DNA of 54,091 nt from Aeromonas tecta. Its GTDB lineage: Bacteria; Pseudomonadota; Gammaproteobacteria; Enterobacterales; Aeromonadaceae. The notes below the pieces were generated by a model. That model saw nothing but the letters and a program-made list of their open reading frames with translations. It was not told where the DNA came from and made no database searches. The DNA is taken from assembly GCF_000820185.1 (NCBI RefSeq), contig NZ_CDCA01000021.1:1-54091 (forward strand), in the 5' to 3' direction. The position numbers were made by a program, and so were the translations under genes. Positions 1-7,404 of this stretch are shown piece by piece (the stretch's first letter is position 1; the number at the start of each line of letters is the position of its first letter).

Positions 1-376
1 GGATTGGGATTGGGATTGGGGCTGAGGAGGTAGATGATCAGCCATATAGGGACGTTCAATGCAGCGTAATCGTCCGTTTACCGCAAACGACATGATGGCA
101 AGACAAGCAGGAAACCTTGGATACCGACGGGCTCCCGATAACCCCTTATCACGATCGCTCGAATACGCCTCGCTATTCGCACCTAGGCCATCGGTTTTTC
201 ACCCTCGAACAGCATTTAATAAAATTTAATACCGAATGGAAATTAAATATATAAGAACGGTAGTAAATATATGATATGAGGCAAGTCTAACAAATGATTG
301 AAATCACTTGCTGGAATAGGCTAAAGTCAACGTCTAGATACAATACCCTAACAACATTTATATACTTTGGAGAAAT
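1..376. other. AT-rich leader region without a clear gene
   Basis: No convincing gene is visible. The window opens with a hexamer microsatellite (three GGATTG units, 1-18). At 34-69 an 11-codon ORF (MISHIGTFNAA) follows a GAGGAGGT site, but nothing else supports it. From about 220 the sequence turns strongly AT-rich and probably holds the promoter of the acetyltransferase gene that follows. Confidence 0.4.
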
Positions 377-832
377 ATGATAAACCCACACACCGTTGAG
401 CTGATTTATTGCGAAGACGACTCACCCTATTTAGCGCAAATAGAATCATTATTTCAATCCAAATGGCCAGACTTTCAGTTTTGCGATACTTACAAAAAGA
501 ACGCAAATTTGCCGCCTGTGCTAGTTGCAGCCATAGATGATGTGGTGATTGGCGGTTTAGCGTATTCTCGTTTCAAAGAGCCGAATCGTAGTGGTGACGT
601 AATATGGGTCAATGCCGTTTTTGTCAGTGCCGAACATCGGGGTAAAGGCCTTGCCAGCCAACTCATCAATGCCGGTGTTGCACAGTTATTAGCGTCGTCA
701 CAAGACTATCTCTATGCTTATACGAATGTCCCGATACTCTATCAATCCTTGGGTTGGTCTGAGGTGGATATTGAAAGTGAGCCTGATCACAAGGTCATGC
801 GCATTTCACTCAAATCTCGCATACCCGAATAA
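377..832 (+). CDS. GNAT family N-acetyltransferase
   Basis: A 151-residue single-domain GNAT protein, expected to move an acetyl group from acetyl-CoA to an unknown small-molecule or protein amine in the cytoplasm. The acetyl-CoA loop is seen around residues 78-95 (VFVSAEHRGKGLASQLINAG, the Q/RxxGxG/A type), followed by a typical C-terminal part with YQSLGW. The ATG is preceded by TTGGAGAAAT, a good Shine-Dalgarno. The gene stands alone, with AT-rich flanks and lower GC than the genes after 2.8 kb, so it probably belongs to an acquired or strain-variable stretch. Substrate cannot be predicted. Confidence 0.85.
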   Translation: MINPHTVELIYCEDDSPYLAQIESLFQSKWPDFQFCDTYKKNANLPPVLVAAIDDVVIGGLAYSRFKEPNRSGDVIWVNAVFVSAEHRGKGLASQLINAGVAQLLASSQDYLYAYTNVPILYQSLGWSEVDIESEPDHKVMRISLKSRIPE

Positions 833-1403
833 CAAAGCGTCAAGAAAAACAGCCAAGGTGGGCCGAGCCAGCTCCTGACCATATTGAACATCCACCCATA
901 GCAGGCGCAGTGGCAAAGTCGTCAGGATGCCGGTAGCGCGAGCGATGGTTATGGGACTTTCCTTCTAGATCACAACTATTTAAGCCAAACCGAGTGCAAA
1001 AACCTTGTCAACGCGTAGGGATGGGTGGGTGCCCCAGATTTTGCGCAAAACCGTTGAGACCATCGGCACTCAGCAGCTCCTTTTCGTGATCGTCAGAATG
1101 CGCTTCGCTAATCGAACCTACGGCTCTCTTGTTCTCATCTCCATAATACCTCATTATGGCTACCATACTCATTCAAGTATCAAAACGGAGCGTTTTCATG
1201 TATACACATCAAGGATTACAGAAAAATCTAGACGTCATACCAAAGCTTTCCTGACTCCATTATGAGTTGATTAATTCAATAAAAATTGTGTATCTCTGAA
1301 CTCAGAAAGTGAAGAAGTTATTGAGGTCGATGGGATGGGTTAATTATTAAGATGCTAGAGCTTATTCTTAATATATACATCTAATGCTGAATGGATAAAT
1401 TTT
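833..1403. other. Gene-poor spacer, possible decayed gene fragment
   Basis: About 570 bases without a supported gene. The + strand stays open at 1005-1265, but its translation has no recognisable composition or start site. On the - strand, the codons between about 950 and 815 form an open stretch (reading IARATGILTTLPLRLLW), which faintly resembles the C-terminal effector domain of a LysR regulator. It has no start and runs into the end of the GNAT gene, so at most it is a remnant. The last 130 bases are very AT-rich and probably contain the promoter of the gene at 1404. Confidence 0.3.
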
Positions 1404-2291
1404 ATGCAAACAGAAAACTCATACAAAAATAACATCTGCTTAAAAATCGACTTCCAGAAAAACTCTGAAAAGCCTCAGCGCGTTTTTGACTCCATGAGTC
1501 TTCTAATTAGCAGCGTTGAAGAATTTCACGAAAGTGTTTTGCAAGCCGTAGATACAGAAATTCGACCTTTTCTTCTTTTATCTGATATTAATGAAGGTTC
1601 TATAAAATCTTGGCTCACCATCAATATAGATGGTGAAATACCCAATGAAAAGCAAAATAAGTTCATTGATTTCATGAACTATTGTACAGAACGATTGATC
1701 ACCTTTATAAAAGACAAAGATACTATAACGAATGTAGATGAATTAGACCCTCTTATAAATGAACTTCATAGAAAAGCCGATGAACTTAAACTGGAAGAGT
1801 TCCCGAATGTCTTTGACCTTAACAGATATAGATTGTTAAAAGCTTATACATCCATAAGTGATGCATCAGGAAAACTGAATACTCAGGATGATATATATGT
1901 TTTAGCAAACGAGAATACTGTAAAGCTTAATAAAAATTTTAGGCTTACAAAGGATGACATTGATTTACTAATCGTAGATTCAACTCGAAGCAATATAACG
2001 AAAGAGACGCTCATCATTAAAAAAGCAGATTTTATTGGTAACTCCATGTGGGATTTTATTAAGGGGAAAACAAAAATATCAGCTAAGATGCGTGTTCCTG
2101 AATGGTTGACAGAGTTTCATAATCGGAAAGTATTCGTGGCGCCGGGAGATGGCTTATTATGCGACTTAGTTACCATTGTGTTTTATGATAAATATGACAA
2201 GCCTGTAGAGACAAAATATGAAGTAATCAAAGTGCATAACCCTGTAGAAATGCGCTTTTATAAACAGGGAAACTTTGACTATGAAGAGTAA
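1404..2291 (+). CDS. Hypothetical protein, first gene of an AT-rich two-gene operon
   Basis: I do not recognise this 295-residue protein. It is soluble, lysine/asparagine-rich, with no signal peptide or membrane segment. Residues 1-130 look mostly helical (an EELHRKADELKLEE-like stretch near 115-125). The C-terminal third is rich in beta strands, with a conserved-looking W-D-F-I-K-G block, then PEWLTEFHNRKVFVAPGDGL and a final strand ending in EVIKVHNPVE. This resembles the small beta domain that closes some phage- or defence-associated hypothetical proteins, but that is only an impression. The start is the first ATG; the Shine-Dalgarno is poor. It overlaps the next membrane-protein gene, so the two are probably one functional unit. 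Confidence 0.75.
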   Translation: MQTENSYKNNICLKIDFQKNSEKPQRVFDSMSLLISSVEEFHESVLQAVDTEIRPFLLLSDINEGSIKSWLTINIDGEIPNEKQNKFIDFMNYCTERLITFIKDKDTITNVDELDPLINELHRKADELKLEEFPNVFDLNRYRLLKAYTSISDASGKLNTQDDIYVLANENTVKLNKNFRLTKDDIDLLIVDSTRSNITKETLIIKKADFIGNSMWDFIKGKTKISAKMRVPEWLTEFHNRKVFVAPGDGLLCDLVTIVFYDKYDKPVETKYEVIKVHNPVEMRFYKQGNFDYEE

Positions 2292-2709
2292 AGTCTACTC
2301 TAATGCAAGAATAACATTACTTTCTGAGTATTTGTTTATACTCTTACCATTTATTGTTATTGGAATGGTGAAATTATATAAATCAAGTATGGGTGATTTT
2401 TTTGCTGCCGCTGATTGGAGTTTTGCATCTGCCATACTATTCGGTCAGGCAATAGTGAAAATTGTTAGCGCTGGTGTAATTAATAAGAGTTCTGTTTCAC
2501 CAAGAATAGTTTTGATAGTTACATTGCTTTTTATAATGGGAGTTGCCCCATGTTTAATTCTTATTGCGATAATTTTATTGAATGATGCTAACTCAATTTA
2601 CATTATGATCATCCAAGTAATTCTCTACATTGTTGCAACCTCTATATTCTTTTGGATTGGTTCCGCTGCACATGTAATGATCGATGAAGTATTAGAACAG
2701 AGGAAATAA
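2281..2709 (+). CDS. Four-helix membrane protein, partner of the preceding gene
   Basis: A 142-residue integral membrane protein of unknown function. Four hydrophobic segments are seen at about residues 12-30, 42-68, 76-102 and 106-132, with short loops and a charged C-terminus (DEVLEQRK). The chosen ATG at 2281 lies inside the end of the preceding gene (11-base overlap) and follows AGGGAA; an upstream in-frame TTG is possible but weaker. Overlap suggests translational coupling and joint function. Codon use is AT-rich like its partner and unlike everything downstream, which suggests transfer. A small multi-helix partner of a soluble protein is a common arrangement in toxin or defence modules, but no motif proves that here. 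Confidence 0.75.
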   Translation: MKSKVYSNARITLLSEYLFILLPFIVIGMVKLYKSSMGDFFAAADWSFASAILFGQAIVKIVSAGVINKSSVSPRIVLIVTLLFIMGVAPCLILIAIILLNDANSIYIMIIQVILYIVATSIFFWIGSAAHVMIDEVLEQRK

Positions 2710-2741
2710 AACCCACACGCATAGCGGGTGGGTTTGTTTTT
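2709..2741 (+). terminator. Rho-independent terminator of the two-gene operon
   Basis: An 8-bp stem (AAACCCAC / GTGGGTTT) with an inner CGC/GCG helix is followed by GTTTTTG. It begins at the stop codon of the membrane-protein gene. It can also serve the amidase gene arriving from the other strand, because the A-rich side gives a T run on that strand. Confidence 0.8.
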
Positions 2742-2784
2742 GTTATTACCGGTCAACCCCGAAATATGTAACTCACAACAGCAA

Positions 2785-4488
2785 TCAAGCCAGCGGCGGG
2801 GTGCGCGGCGGCACCTTGCGCTTGTTGCCGGTGGACTCGAAGGCCGAGGCGACGCGCAGCAGATTGTTGTCGTCATAGGCGCGACCGGCGAAGGTCAGAC
2901 CCACCGGCATGCCGATATCGGCCATCACCCCCATGGGGACGGTGACAGTCGGCACGCCGAGGTGGCGAATGGCGAGGTTGCCGTTGGCGACCCAGACGCC
3001 GTTGCTCCAGGCGATATCGGCGGAGGCCGGATTCACATCCGCATCCGCCGGGCCGACATCAGCCACAGTCGGGAACAGCACGGCGTCGAGTTTCAGCTCA
3101 TCCATCCAGTCTTCCAGATCCAGTTTGCGGGTCTGCTCCAGGCCACGCAGGCCATCTGGCACAGAGGCAATCTCGTCGAAGCGCTTGAGGCCACGCTTGG
3201 CCATCTTGACGTATTCATCCATGCCGGCGGCGAGATCTCCCTCGCGGTTCGGCAAGGTGCCCGGATCGTGGGGGAAGATCTTGGGGCCATCTACGTCGGC
3301 CAACTTGTTGAGCTTGGGATCGCCGTTGGCGCGCAGGAAATCGTCGAACGCCCAGCCGGACAGCTCCCACAGCTCGTCATTGAGAAACTCAGGGCTCACG
3401 ATGCCGCGGTTGAACACGGTCGGCGCGCCGGGTCTGTCCCCTTCGCAGTTGGAGACCAGCGGGAAGTCCACCTCAATCACTTCGGCGCCAGCGGCTTCCA
3501 GGGCCTGACGGGCCTGCTCCCAGAGCGCGATCACAGACTCGCGGGTGTGGATGCGCTGGCCGGTCGGGCCGCCGATACCGGGATTGTCGCTGGTGCCGGC
3601 CAGTTCATCCTTGTTGATAAACATGCGCGGCACGCCGAGGCGCTTGCCCTTGAGGGCATCGCTCTTGGCGGCCAGATCCAGATAGGAGGCCGGGCGCACC
3701 TCGGAGGCCTTGGGTAACTTGACCCAGGGTTGCAGGCGCCACAAATCGCCACGGGGATCCGCATCGTCGGCCACCACTATATCCAGCACTTCCAAGAGAT
3801 CGCTCATGGTGCGGGCATAAGGCACCACCACGTCCATGGTCGGGGTCAGCGGCCAGTTGCCGCGCACCGAGATGACGCCGCGCGATGGCGTGTAGGCACA
3901 CAGACCGTTGTTGGAAGCAGGGCCACGGCCGCTCGACCAGGTCTCTTCGGCGAGACCAAAGGCAGAGAAGCTGGCGGCGGTGGCTGTGCCGGCGCCGTTG
4001 GAGGAACCCGACGCAAAGGGCGCGGTGAGGTAGTCGGCGTTATAGGGGCTCTCGGCGCGGCCATAGACGCCACGCTGCATGCCGCCATTGGCCATGGGTG
4101 GCATATTGGTCTTGCCCAGACAAATGGCGCCGGCGGCCCGCAGCCGCTCGACGGTGAAGGCGTCGCGCTGAGCGACCAAGTCCTTGAACGCCGGGCTACC
4201 GGAGGCGGCGGTCAGCCCCTTGACCAGGTAGCTGTCCTTGGCGGTGTAGGGGATGCCGTCCAGCGGCCCCAGAGTCTCGCCACGGGCGCGGCGAGCATCG
4301 GAGGCTTGCGCCTCTTTCAGTGCATCGGGATTGGCGACCACCAGGGCATTGAGCTTGGTGTCGGTCTCGGGGCCGTTATAAGCGGCGATGCGGGCCAGAT
4401 AGGCCTCGACCAGTTCGACCGCCGTGGTGCGGCCGGATTCGAGCGCGGCACGCAGCTCGGCAATGGAAACCTCTGTCACTTCGATCAT
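2785..4488 (-). CDS. Amidase signature family hydrolase
   Basis: A 567-residue cytoplasmic amidase of the amidase signature family, which hydrolyses a C-N amide bond through a Ser-cisSer-Lys triad. The Lys is seen in GIPYTAKDSYLVKG (around residue 90). The glycine/serine-rich loop with the cis-Ser is PFASGSSNGAGTA, and the nucleophile region is EETWSSGRGPASNNGL. The ATG at 4488 follows CAGGAGATC, a strong Shine-Dalgarno; an extension of 16 codons upstream lacks such a site. It lies 127 bases downstream of agmatine deiminase, separated by a terminator, with the same orientation. The context suggests nitrogen release from an amide linked to agmatine or putrescine breakdown, but the substrate is unproven. 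Confidence 0.85.
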   Translation of the reverse strand: MIEVTEVSIAELRAALESGRTTAVELVEAYLARIAAYNGPETDTKLNALVVANPDALKEAQASDARRARGETLGPLDGIPYTAKDSYLVKGLTAASGSPAFKDLVAQRDAFTVERLRAAGAICLGKTNMPPMANGGMQRGVYGRAESPYNADYLTAPFASGSSNGAGTATAASFSAFGLAEETWSSGRGPASNNGLCAYTPSRGVISVRGNWPLTPTMDVVVPYARTMSDLLEVLDIVVADDADPRGDLWRLQPWVKLPKASEVRPASYLDLAAKSDALKGKRLGVPRMFINKDELAGTSDNPGIGGPTGQRIHTRESVIALWEQARQALEAAGAEVIEVDFPLVSNCEGDRPGAPTVFNRGIVSPEFLNDELWELSGWAFDDFLRANGDPKLNKLADVDGPKIFPHDPGTLPNREGDLAAGMDEYVKMAKRGLKRFDEIASVPDGLRGLEQTRKLDLEDWMDELKLDAVLFPTVADVGPADADVNPASADIAWSNGVWVANGNLAIRHLGVPTVTVPMGVMADIGMPVGLTFAGRAYDDNNLLRVASAFESTGNKRKVPPRTPPLA

Positions 4489-4568
4489 GGGGATCTCCTG
4501 TAAAAGGGTGACTGTTTGTAATGATGATCGCCGCATCAGCGCCTTCGACCATCACGCCATCAAGAGAT

Positions 4569-4591
4569 AAAACCCCACAGCGTGGGGTTTT
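4569..4591 (-). terminator. Terminator after agmatine deiminase
   Basis: A 10-bp perfect stem (AAAACCCCAC / GTGGGGTTTT) with a 3-base loop lies 25 bases past the stop codon of the agmatine deiminase gene. The T run on the - strand supports termination in that direction. Confidence 0.85.
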
Positions 4592-4615
4592 GAATTTCTA
4601 CACTCTTCGGCCAGA

Positions 4616-5713
4616 TTACTTACCGGAAGGAATTTGCTGGGTGATGCAGTGGATATTGCCGCCCCCCAGCAGGATCTCGCGGGCCGGTACGCCGATGACC
4701 TTATGCTCCGGGAAGATCTCTTCCAGGATCTGCTGGGCTTCGCCGTCGGTGGCGACATCCAGCAGCGGATAGACGATGCGATCATTGGTGATGAGGAAGT
4801 TCACGTAGGAGCCGGCCAGACGACCTTCTGCCTCGCGCGGCACGCCGCTGCCGCTCTCGACGCCAGCTGACTCCTCTTCGGTACAGAACAGCGGGCCCGG
4901 CTGGGGCAGCTTCCAGACTTTCAGCTTGCGACCCTTGGCATCCACCGCCGCTTCCAGCACTTCGAGGGCGGCCAGGGAGCGGGCGTACTGGGGATCGGTC
5001 TCGTCATCGGTCCAGTGCAGGGCCACTTCGCCCGGGCGCACGAAGCAGCAGATGTTGTCGATGTGGCCGTCGGTTTCGTCCAGATAGACGCCCTCGTTCA
5101 GCCAGATAAAGCTCTTCACGCCCAGATAGTCGCGCAGCAAGGCTTCGATCTGATCCTTGGAGAGGTGCGGGTTGCGGTTCTCGTTGAGCAGGCACTCGGC
5201 GGTGGTCATGCAGGTGCCCTCGCCATCCACGTGGATGGAGCCCCCTTCCAGGATGAGCGGTGCGTCGTAGCGCGCCATGCCGTGCTGGGCCAGCATCTTG
5301 GCGGCCACTTCTTCGTCCTGATTCCAAGGTGCGTAGAGACCGCCCTTGAGGCCGCCCCAGGCGTTGAAGCCCCAATCCACCCCACGGCACTCGCCGGCGG
5401 CATTGGTGACCACGGTCGGGCCCGAGTCGCGGGCCCAGCAGTCATCGCTGCTCATTTCGACCAGGGTGACGTGGGCGGGCATGATGGCGCGCGCCTTGTC
5501 CATAAACTCGGCCGGCACACCCATAAAGACCGGAGTGGCGCCACCGATGGCGTCGGCTACCTTGGCAAAGGTGCTCTGGGCGAAGCGACCAGCTTCGCGC
5601 CAGTTGTCCGGGCGGAACGGCCAGATCATCCAGACGGCCTGCTGATGCGCCCACTCGGCGGGCATGTGGAAGCCGTCAGCGGCAGGCGTGGTGTTGAGTG
5701 TCTTGATGCTCAT
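4616..5713 (-). CDS. aguA: Agmatine deiminase
   Basis: A 365-residue enzyme that converts agmatine to N-carbamoylputrescine and ammonia, the first step of the agmatine deiminase route to putrescine. It is a member of the peptidyl-arginine deiminase-like fold family. Typical elements are the N-terminal [20 protein letters not shown], the WARDSGPT motif with active-site Asp, [24 protein letters not shown] with the catalytic His, and the C-terminal [13 protein letters not shown] with the nucleophilic Cys. The ATG at 5713 follows AAGGAATTTGC and gives the usual family length; an upstream GTG is less likely. No nitrilase-type N-carbamoylputrescine amidase (AguB) is adjacent; the amidase downstream is from another family. 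The divergent LysR gene is a likely regulator. Confidence 0.92.
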   Translation of the reverse strand: MSIKTLNTTPAADGFHMPAEWAHQQAVWMIWPFRPDNWREAGRFAQSTFAKVADAIGGATPVFMGVPAEFMDKARAIMPAHVTLVEMSSDDCWARDSGPTVVTNAAGECRGVDWGFNAWGGLKGGLYAPWNQDEEVAAKMLAQHGMARYDAPLILEGGSIHVDGEGTCMTTAECLLNENRNPHLSKDQIEALLRDYLGVKSFIWLNEGVYLDETDGHIDNICCFVRPGEVALHWTDDETDPQYARSLAALEVLEAAVDAKGRKLKVWKLPQPGPLFCTEEESAGVESGSGVPREAEGRLAGSYVNFLITNDRIVYPLLDVATDGEAQQILEEIFPEHKVIGVPAREILLGGGNIHCITQQIPSGK

Positions 5714-6065
5714 CGCAAATTCCTTGTTGGCCGGTGCGAGCGATAGGCGCAGCACAGGGCCGGTAATGGGGAAACGGGCGGGCCTGGCCCACCTGCTTGT
5801 TAACAGTTACGCAATCGCCTGGCGAACCCGCGTCTCGGCGCCCTGGATACTGCCTGCCAGGCCACGGGAACAGGCCGCCCGGGTTGCCGCTACCTCAGCT
5901 TTCCAGCACGAGACTCGTGATGATTGAGCCAAACAGGGCACTGACCGGCAGCCCAAATGGTAAAAAGGGCGAAATATCGCGGTGAGATGCAGTGTATGAA
6001 GTTGCATCCACATCAATCAAATGAATAGGATTAATCATCCCATAAACAGCGTGAATAATCCCCCC
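5714..6065. promoter_or_regulatory. Divergent promoter region, agmatine deiminase / LysR regulator
   Basis: This 350-base spacer separates two divergently transcribed genes, the usual place for a LysR binding site. A candidate dyad is ATGCA at 5987-5991 with TGCAT at 6003-6007. The 3' half is AT-rich and contains two similar TGAATA-GGATTAATCATCC / TGAATAATCC elements just before the regulator start. I see no gene here. Confidence 0.4.
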
Positions 6066-6983
6066 ATGAAATTGCACCAGCTCGACCTCAATCTGCTGCT
6101 CGCCTTTGACGCCCTGATGACACAAGGCAGCGTCACCCGCGCCTCGGAGGCGCTGTTTATCAGCCAGCCCGCCATGAGCCACTCCCTCGGTCGGCTGCGC
6201 ACCTTCTTTGGCGATCCGCTCTTGGTGCGCACGCCCCAGGGGATGCTGCCGACCCCCCGCGCCCAGCGCCTGCATCTGGGGGTGCAGCAGGTGCTGCGGC
6301 TGCTGGAGCAGCAGCTCAGCGATGAGGAGGTGTTCGAGCCGCGCCACTCCAAACGCCGCTTCGTGCTCTGCACCACGGATTACGTGGAGTGCGTGCTGAT
6401 CCCGCCGCTGATTTCACGCCTGAAAAGGCTGGCGCCCGGGGTCACCATCGAGATCCGTATCCTGCGCGACAGCCTGCCGGAGGCGGAGCTCGCCAGCGGT
6501 GAAATCGATCTGGTGCTGGGGTTTGACGAGTACATGCAGGTGCCCGGATATCTGGGCAAGGAGACCTGGCTCACCGAGCCCCTGGCCGGGCTGGTGCGCG
6601 CCACCCGCGAACTGCCCGAGGAGCGCATCACGCTGGCACAGCTGGTCGAGATGCCTCATGTGTTCCACTCGCCGCTCGGCACCTCGGAGGCGAGCCTAGA
6701 CAAGTTCCTCCAGAGCCAGGGGTTATCGCGCACCATCTCGGTCAACAGCCAGAGCTATATGTCCGCCGCCGCCATCGTCAGCCAAAGCGATCACCTGCTG
6801 GTGCTGCCCCGCAAGGTCGCCGAGCTCTTGGCCGAGCACTGGCCGCTGAAGAGCCTGCCGCTGCCGGCGGACGTGCCGGACTATCATCTCAACTGCGTCT
6901 GGCACCCGGTCCACGCCCAGCAGCCGGCTCTTATCTGGCTAAAGGAACTGATGCGAGAGCTGGTCAATCAGGAGCCGGGTTAA
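6066..6983 (+). CDS. LysR family transcriptional regulator
   Basis: A 305-residue LysR-type regulator. The winged helix-turn-helix is residues 1-65 (LDLNLLLAFDALMTQGSVTR, then SQPAMSHSLGRLRTFFGDPL), followed by a periplasmic-binding-like effector domain to the end. The NodD/PcpR-like start LHQLDLNLL supports the ATG at 6066; an in-frame ATG at 6021 would add 15 atypical residues, and neither has a good Shine-Dalgarno. It is divergent from agmatine deiminase and probably controls that gene and perhaps the amidase. The effector is unknown. Its last 92 bases occur again three times in diverged form directly downstream. Confidence 0.9.
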   Translation: MKLHQLDLNLLLAFDALMTQGSVTRASEALFISQPAMSHSLGRLRTFFGDPLLVRTPQGMLPTPRAQRLHLGVQQVLRLLEQQLSDEEVFEPRHSKRRFVLCTTDYVECVLIPPLISRLKRLAPGVTIEIRILRDSLPEAELASGEIDLVLGFDEYMQVPGYLGKETWLTEPLAGLVRATRELPEERITLAQLVEMPHVFHSPLGTSEASLDKFLQSQGLSRTISVNSQSYMSAAAIVSQSDHLLVLPRKVAELLAEHWPLKSLPLPADVPDYHLNCVWHPVHAQQPALIWLKELMRELVNQEPG

Positions 6984-6990
6984 CGCAGCA

Positions 6991-7096
6991 AACTGCGTCT
7001 GGCACACTTTCGGCGACCACGCCCAGCAACCGGCCCTTATCTGGCTAAAGGAGCTGATGCGAGAGCTGGTCAATCAGGAGCCGAGTTAGCCCAGCA
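6991..7096 (+). repeat. LysR gene-tail copy 2 (full 106-bp unit)
   Basis: This unit repeats the final 33 codons of the LysR gene. It starts at AACTGCGTCTGG, matching 6891 in the gene, and runs in an open frame to a TAG at 7087-7089, followed by a 7-base linker. The encoded peptide ends in KELMRELVNQEPS, against KELMRELVNQEPG in the gene. It has a 2-codon insertion after WH (TFGD in place of PV) that keeps the frame. No start codon or Shine-Dalgarno belongs to it, so it is probably untranslated. Confidence 0.9.
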
Positions 7097-7202
7097 AACT
7101 ACGTCTGGCACACTCTCGGCGACCACGCCCAGCAACCCGCATTGATTTGGCTAAAGAAACTGATGCGGGGGCTGGTCAATCAAGAGCCGAGTTAGCGCAG
7201 CC
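7097..7202 (+). repeat. LysR gene-tail copy 3 (106-bp unit)
   Basis: A second full 106-bp unit, open for 32 codons and ending in TAG at 7193-7195. It shares the TxGD insertion with copy 2. Many differences from the gene are at third codon positions or are otherwise synonymous (CCG to CCC, GCC to GCA, CTT to TTG, ATC to ATT, CGA to CGG, CAG to CAA). This pattern suits sequence that evolved while coding. Confidence 0.9.
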
Positions 7203-7343
7203 AACTGCGCCTGGCACACTCTCGGTAACCACGCCCAGCAACCCGCATTGGTATGGCTAAAGGAGCTGATGCGGGAGTTGGTCGATCAATTCCATGTAGA
7301 TCAATTCCATGTAGATCAATTGAGTGCGGTGGTGAGGTCTTAA
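7203..7343 (+). repeat. LysR gene-tail copy 4, extended by 15-bp repeats
   Basis: A third extra copy, with AACTGCGCCTGG at its start. It follows the tail up to RELVDQ, then departs into two exact tandem 15-bp units (GATCAATTCCATGTA, 7284-7313), also in frame (DQFHV twice). It stays open to a TAA at 7341-7343, so the array keeps one reading frame per unit through its whole length. The terminator follows 8 bases later. Confidence 0.85.
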
Positions 7344-7351
7344 ACTCGGAT

Positions 7352-7385
7352 ATGAAAAGCGGCGCCTGTAAGCGCCGCTTTTCAT
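7352..7385 (+). terminator. Bidirectional terminator
   Basis: A 14-bp perfect stem (ATGAAAAGCGGCGC / GCGCCGCTTTTCAT) with a 6-base loop, bearing A and T runs on either side. It lies between the LysR tail array and the convergent DUF2252 gene and can serve both strands. Confidence 0.85.
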
Positions 7386-7404
7386 GGGACTGAGTGCAAC
7401 GGGT

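Noticed and set aside
1005..1265. Open frame of 86 codons
   Set aside because: No start signal, no recognisable composition and no overlap with any family; it lies in a spacer that appears decayed.
2728..3717. Long open frame opposite the amidase gene
   Set aside because: It is a shadow of the GC-rich amidase codons; its translation is low in complexity (many Gly, Ala, His), as with several long antisense frames elsewhere in the window.
6984..7404. CRISPR-like array
   Set aside because: Units of 100-106 bases have no unique spacers and match the neighbouring gene's end, so it is a gene-tail repeat.
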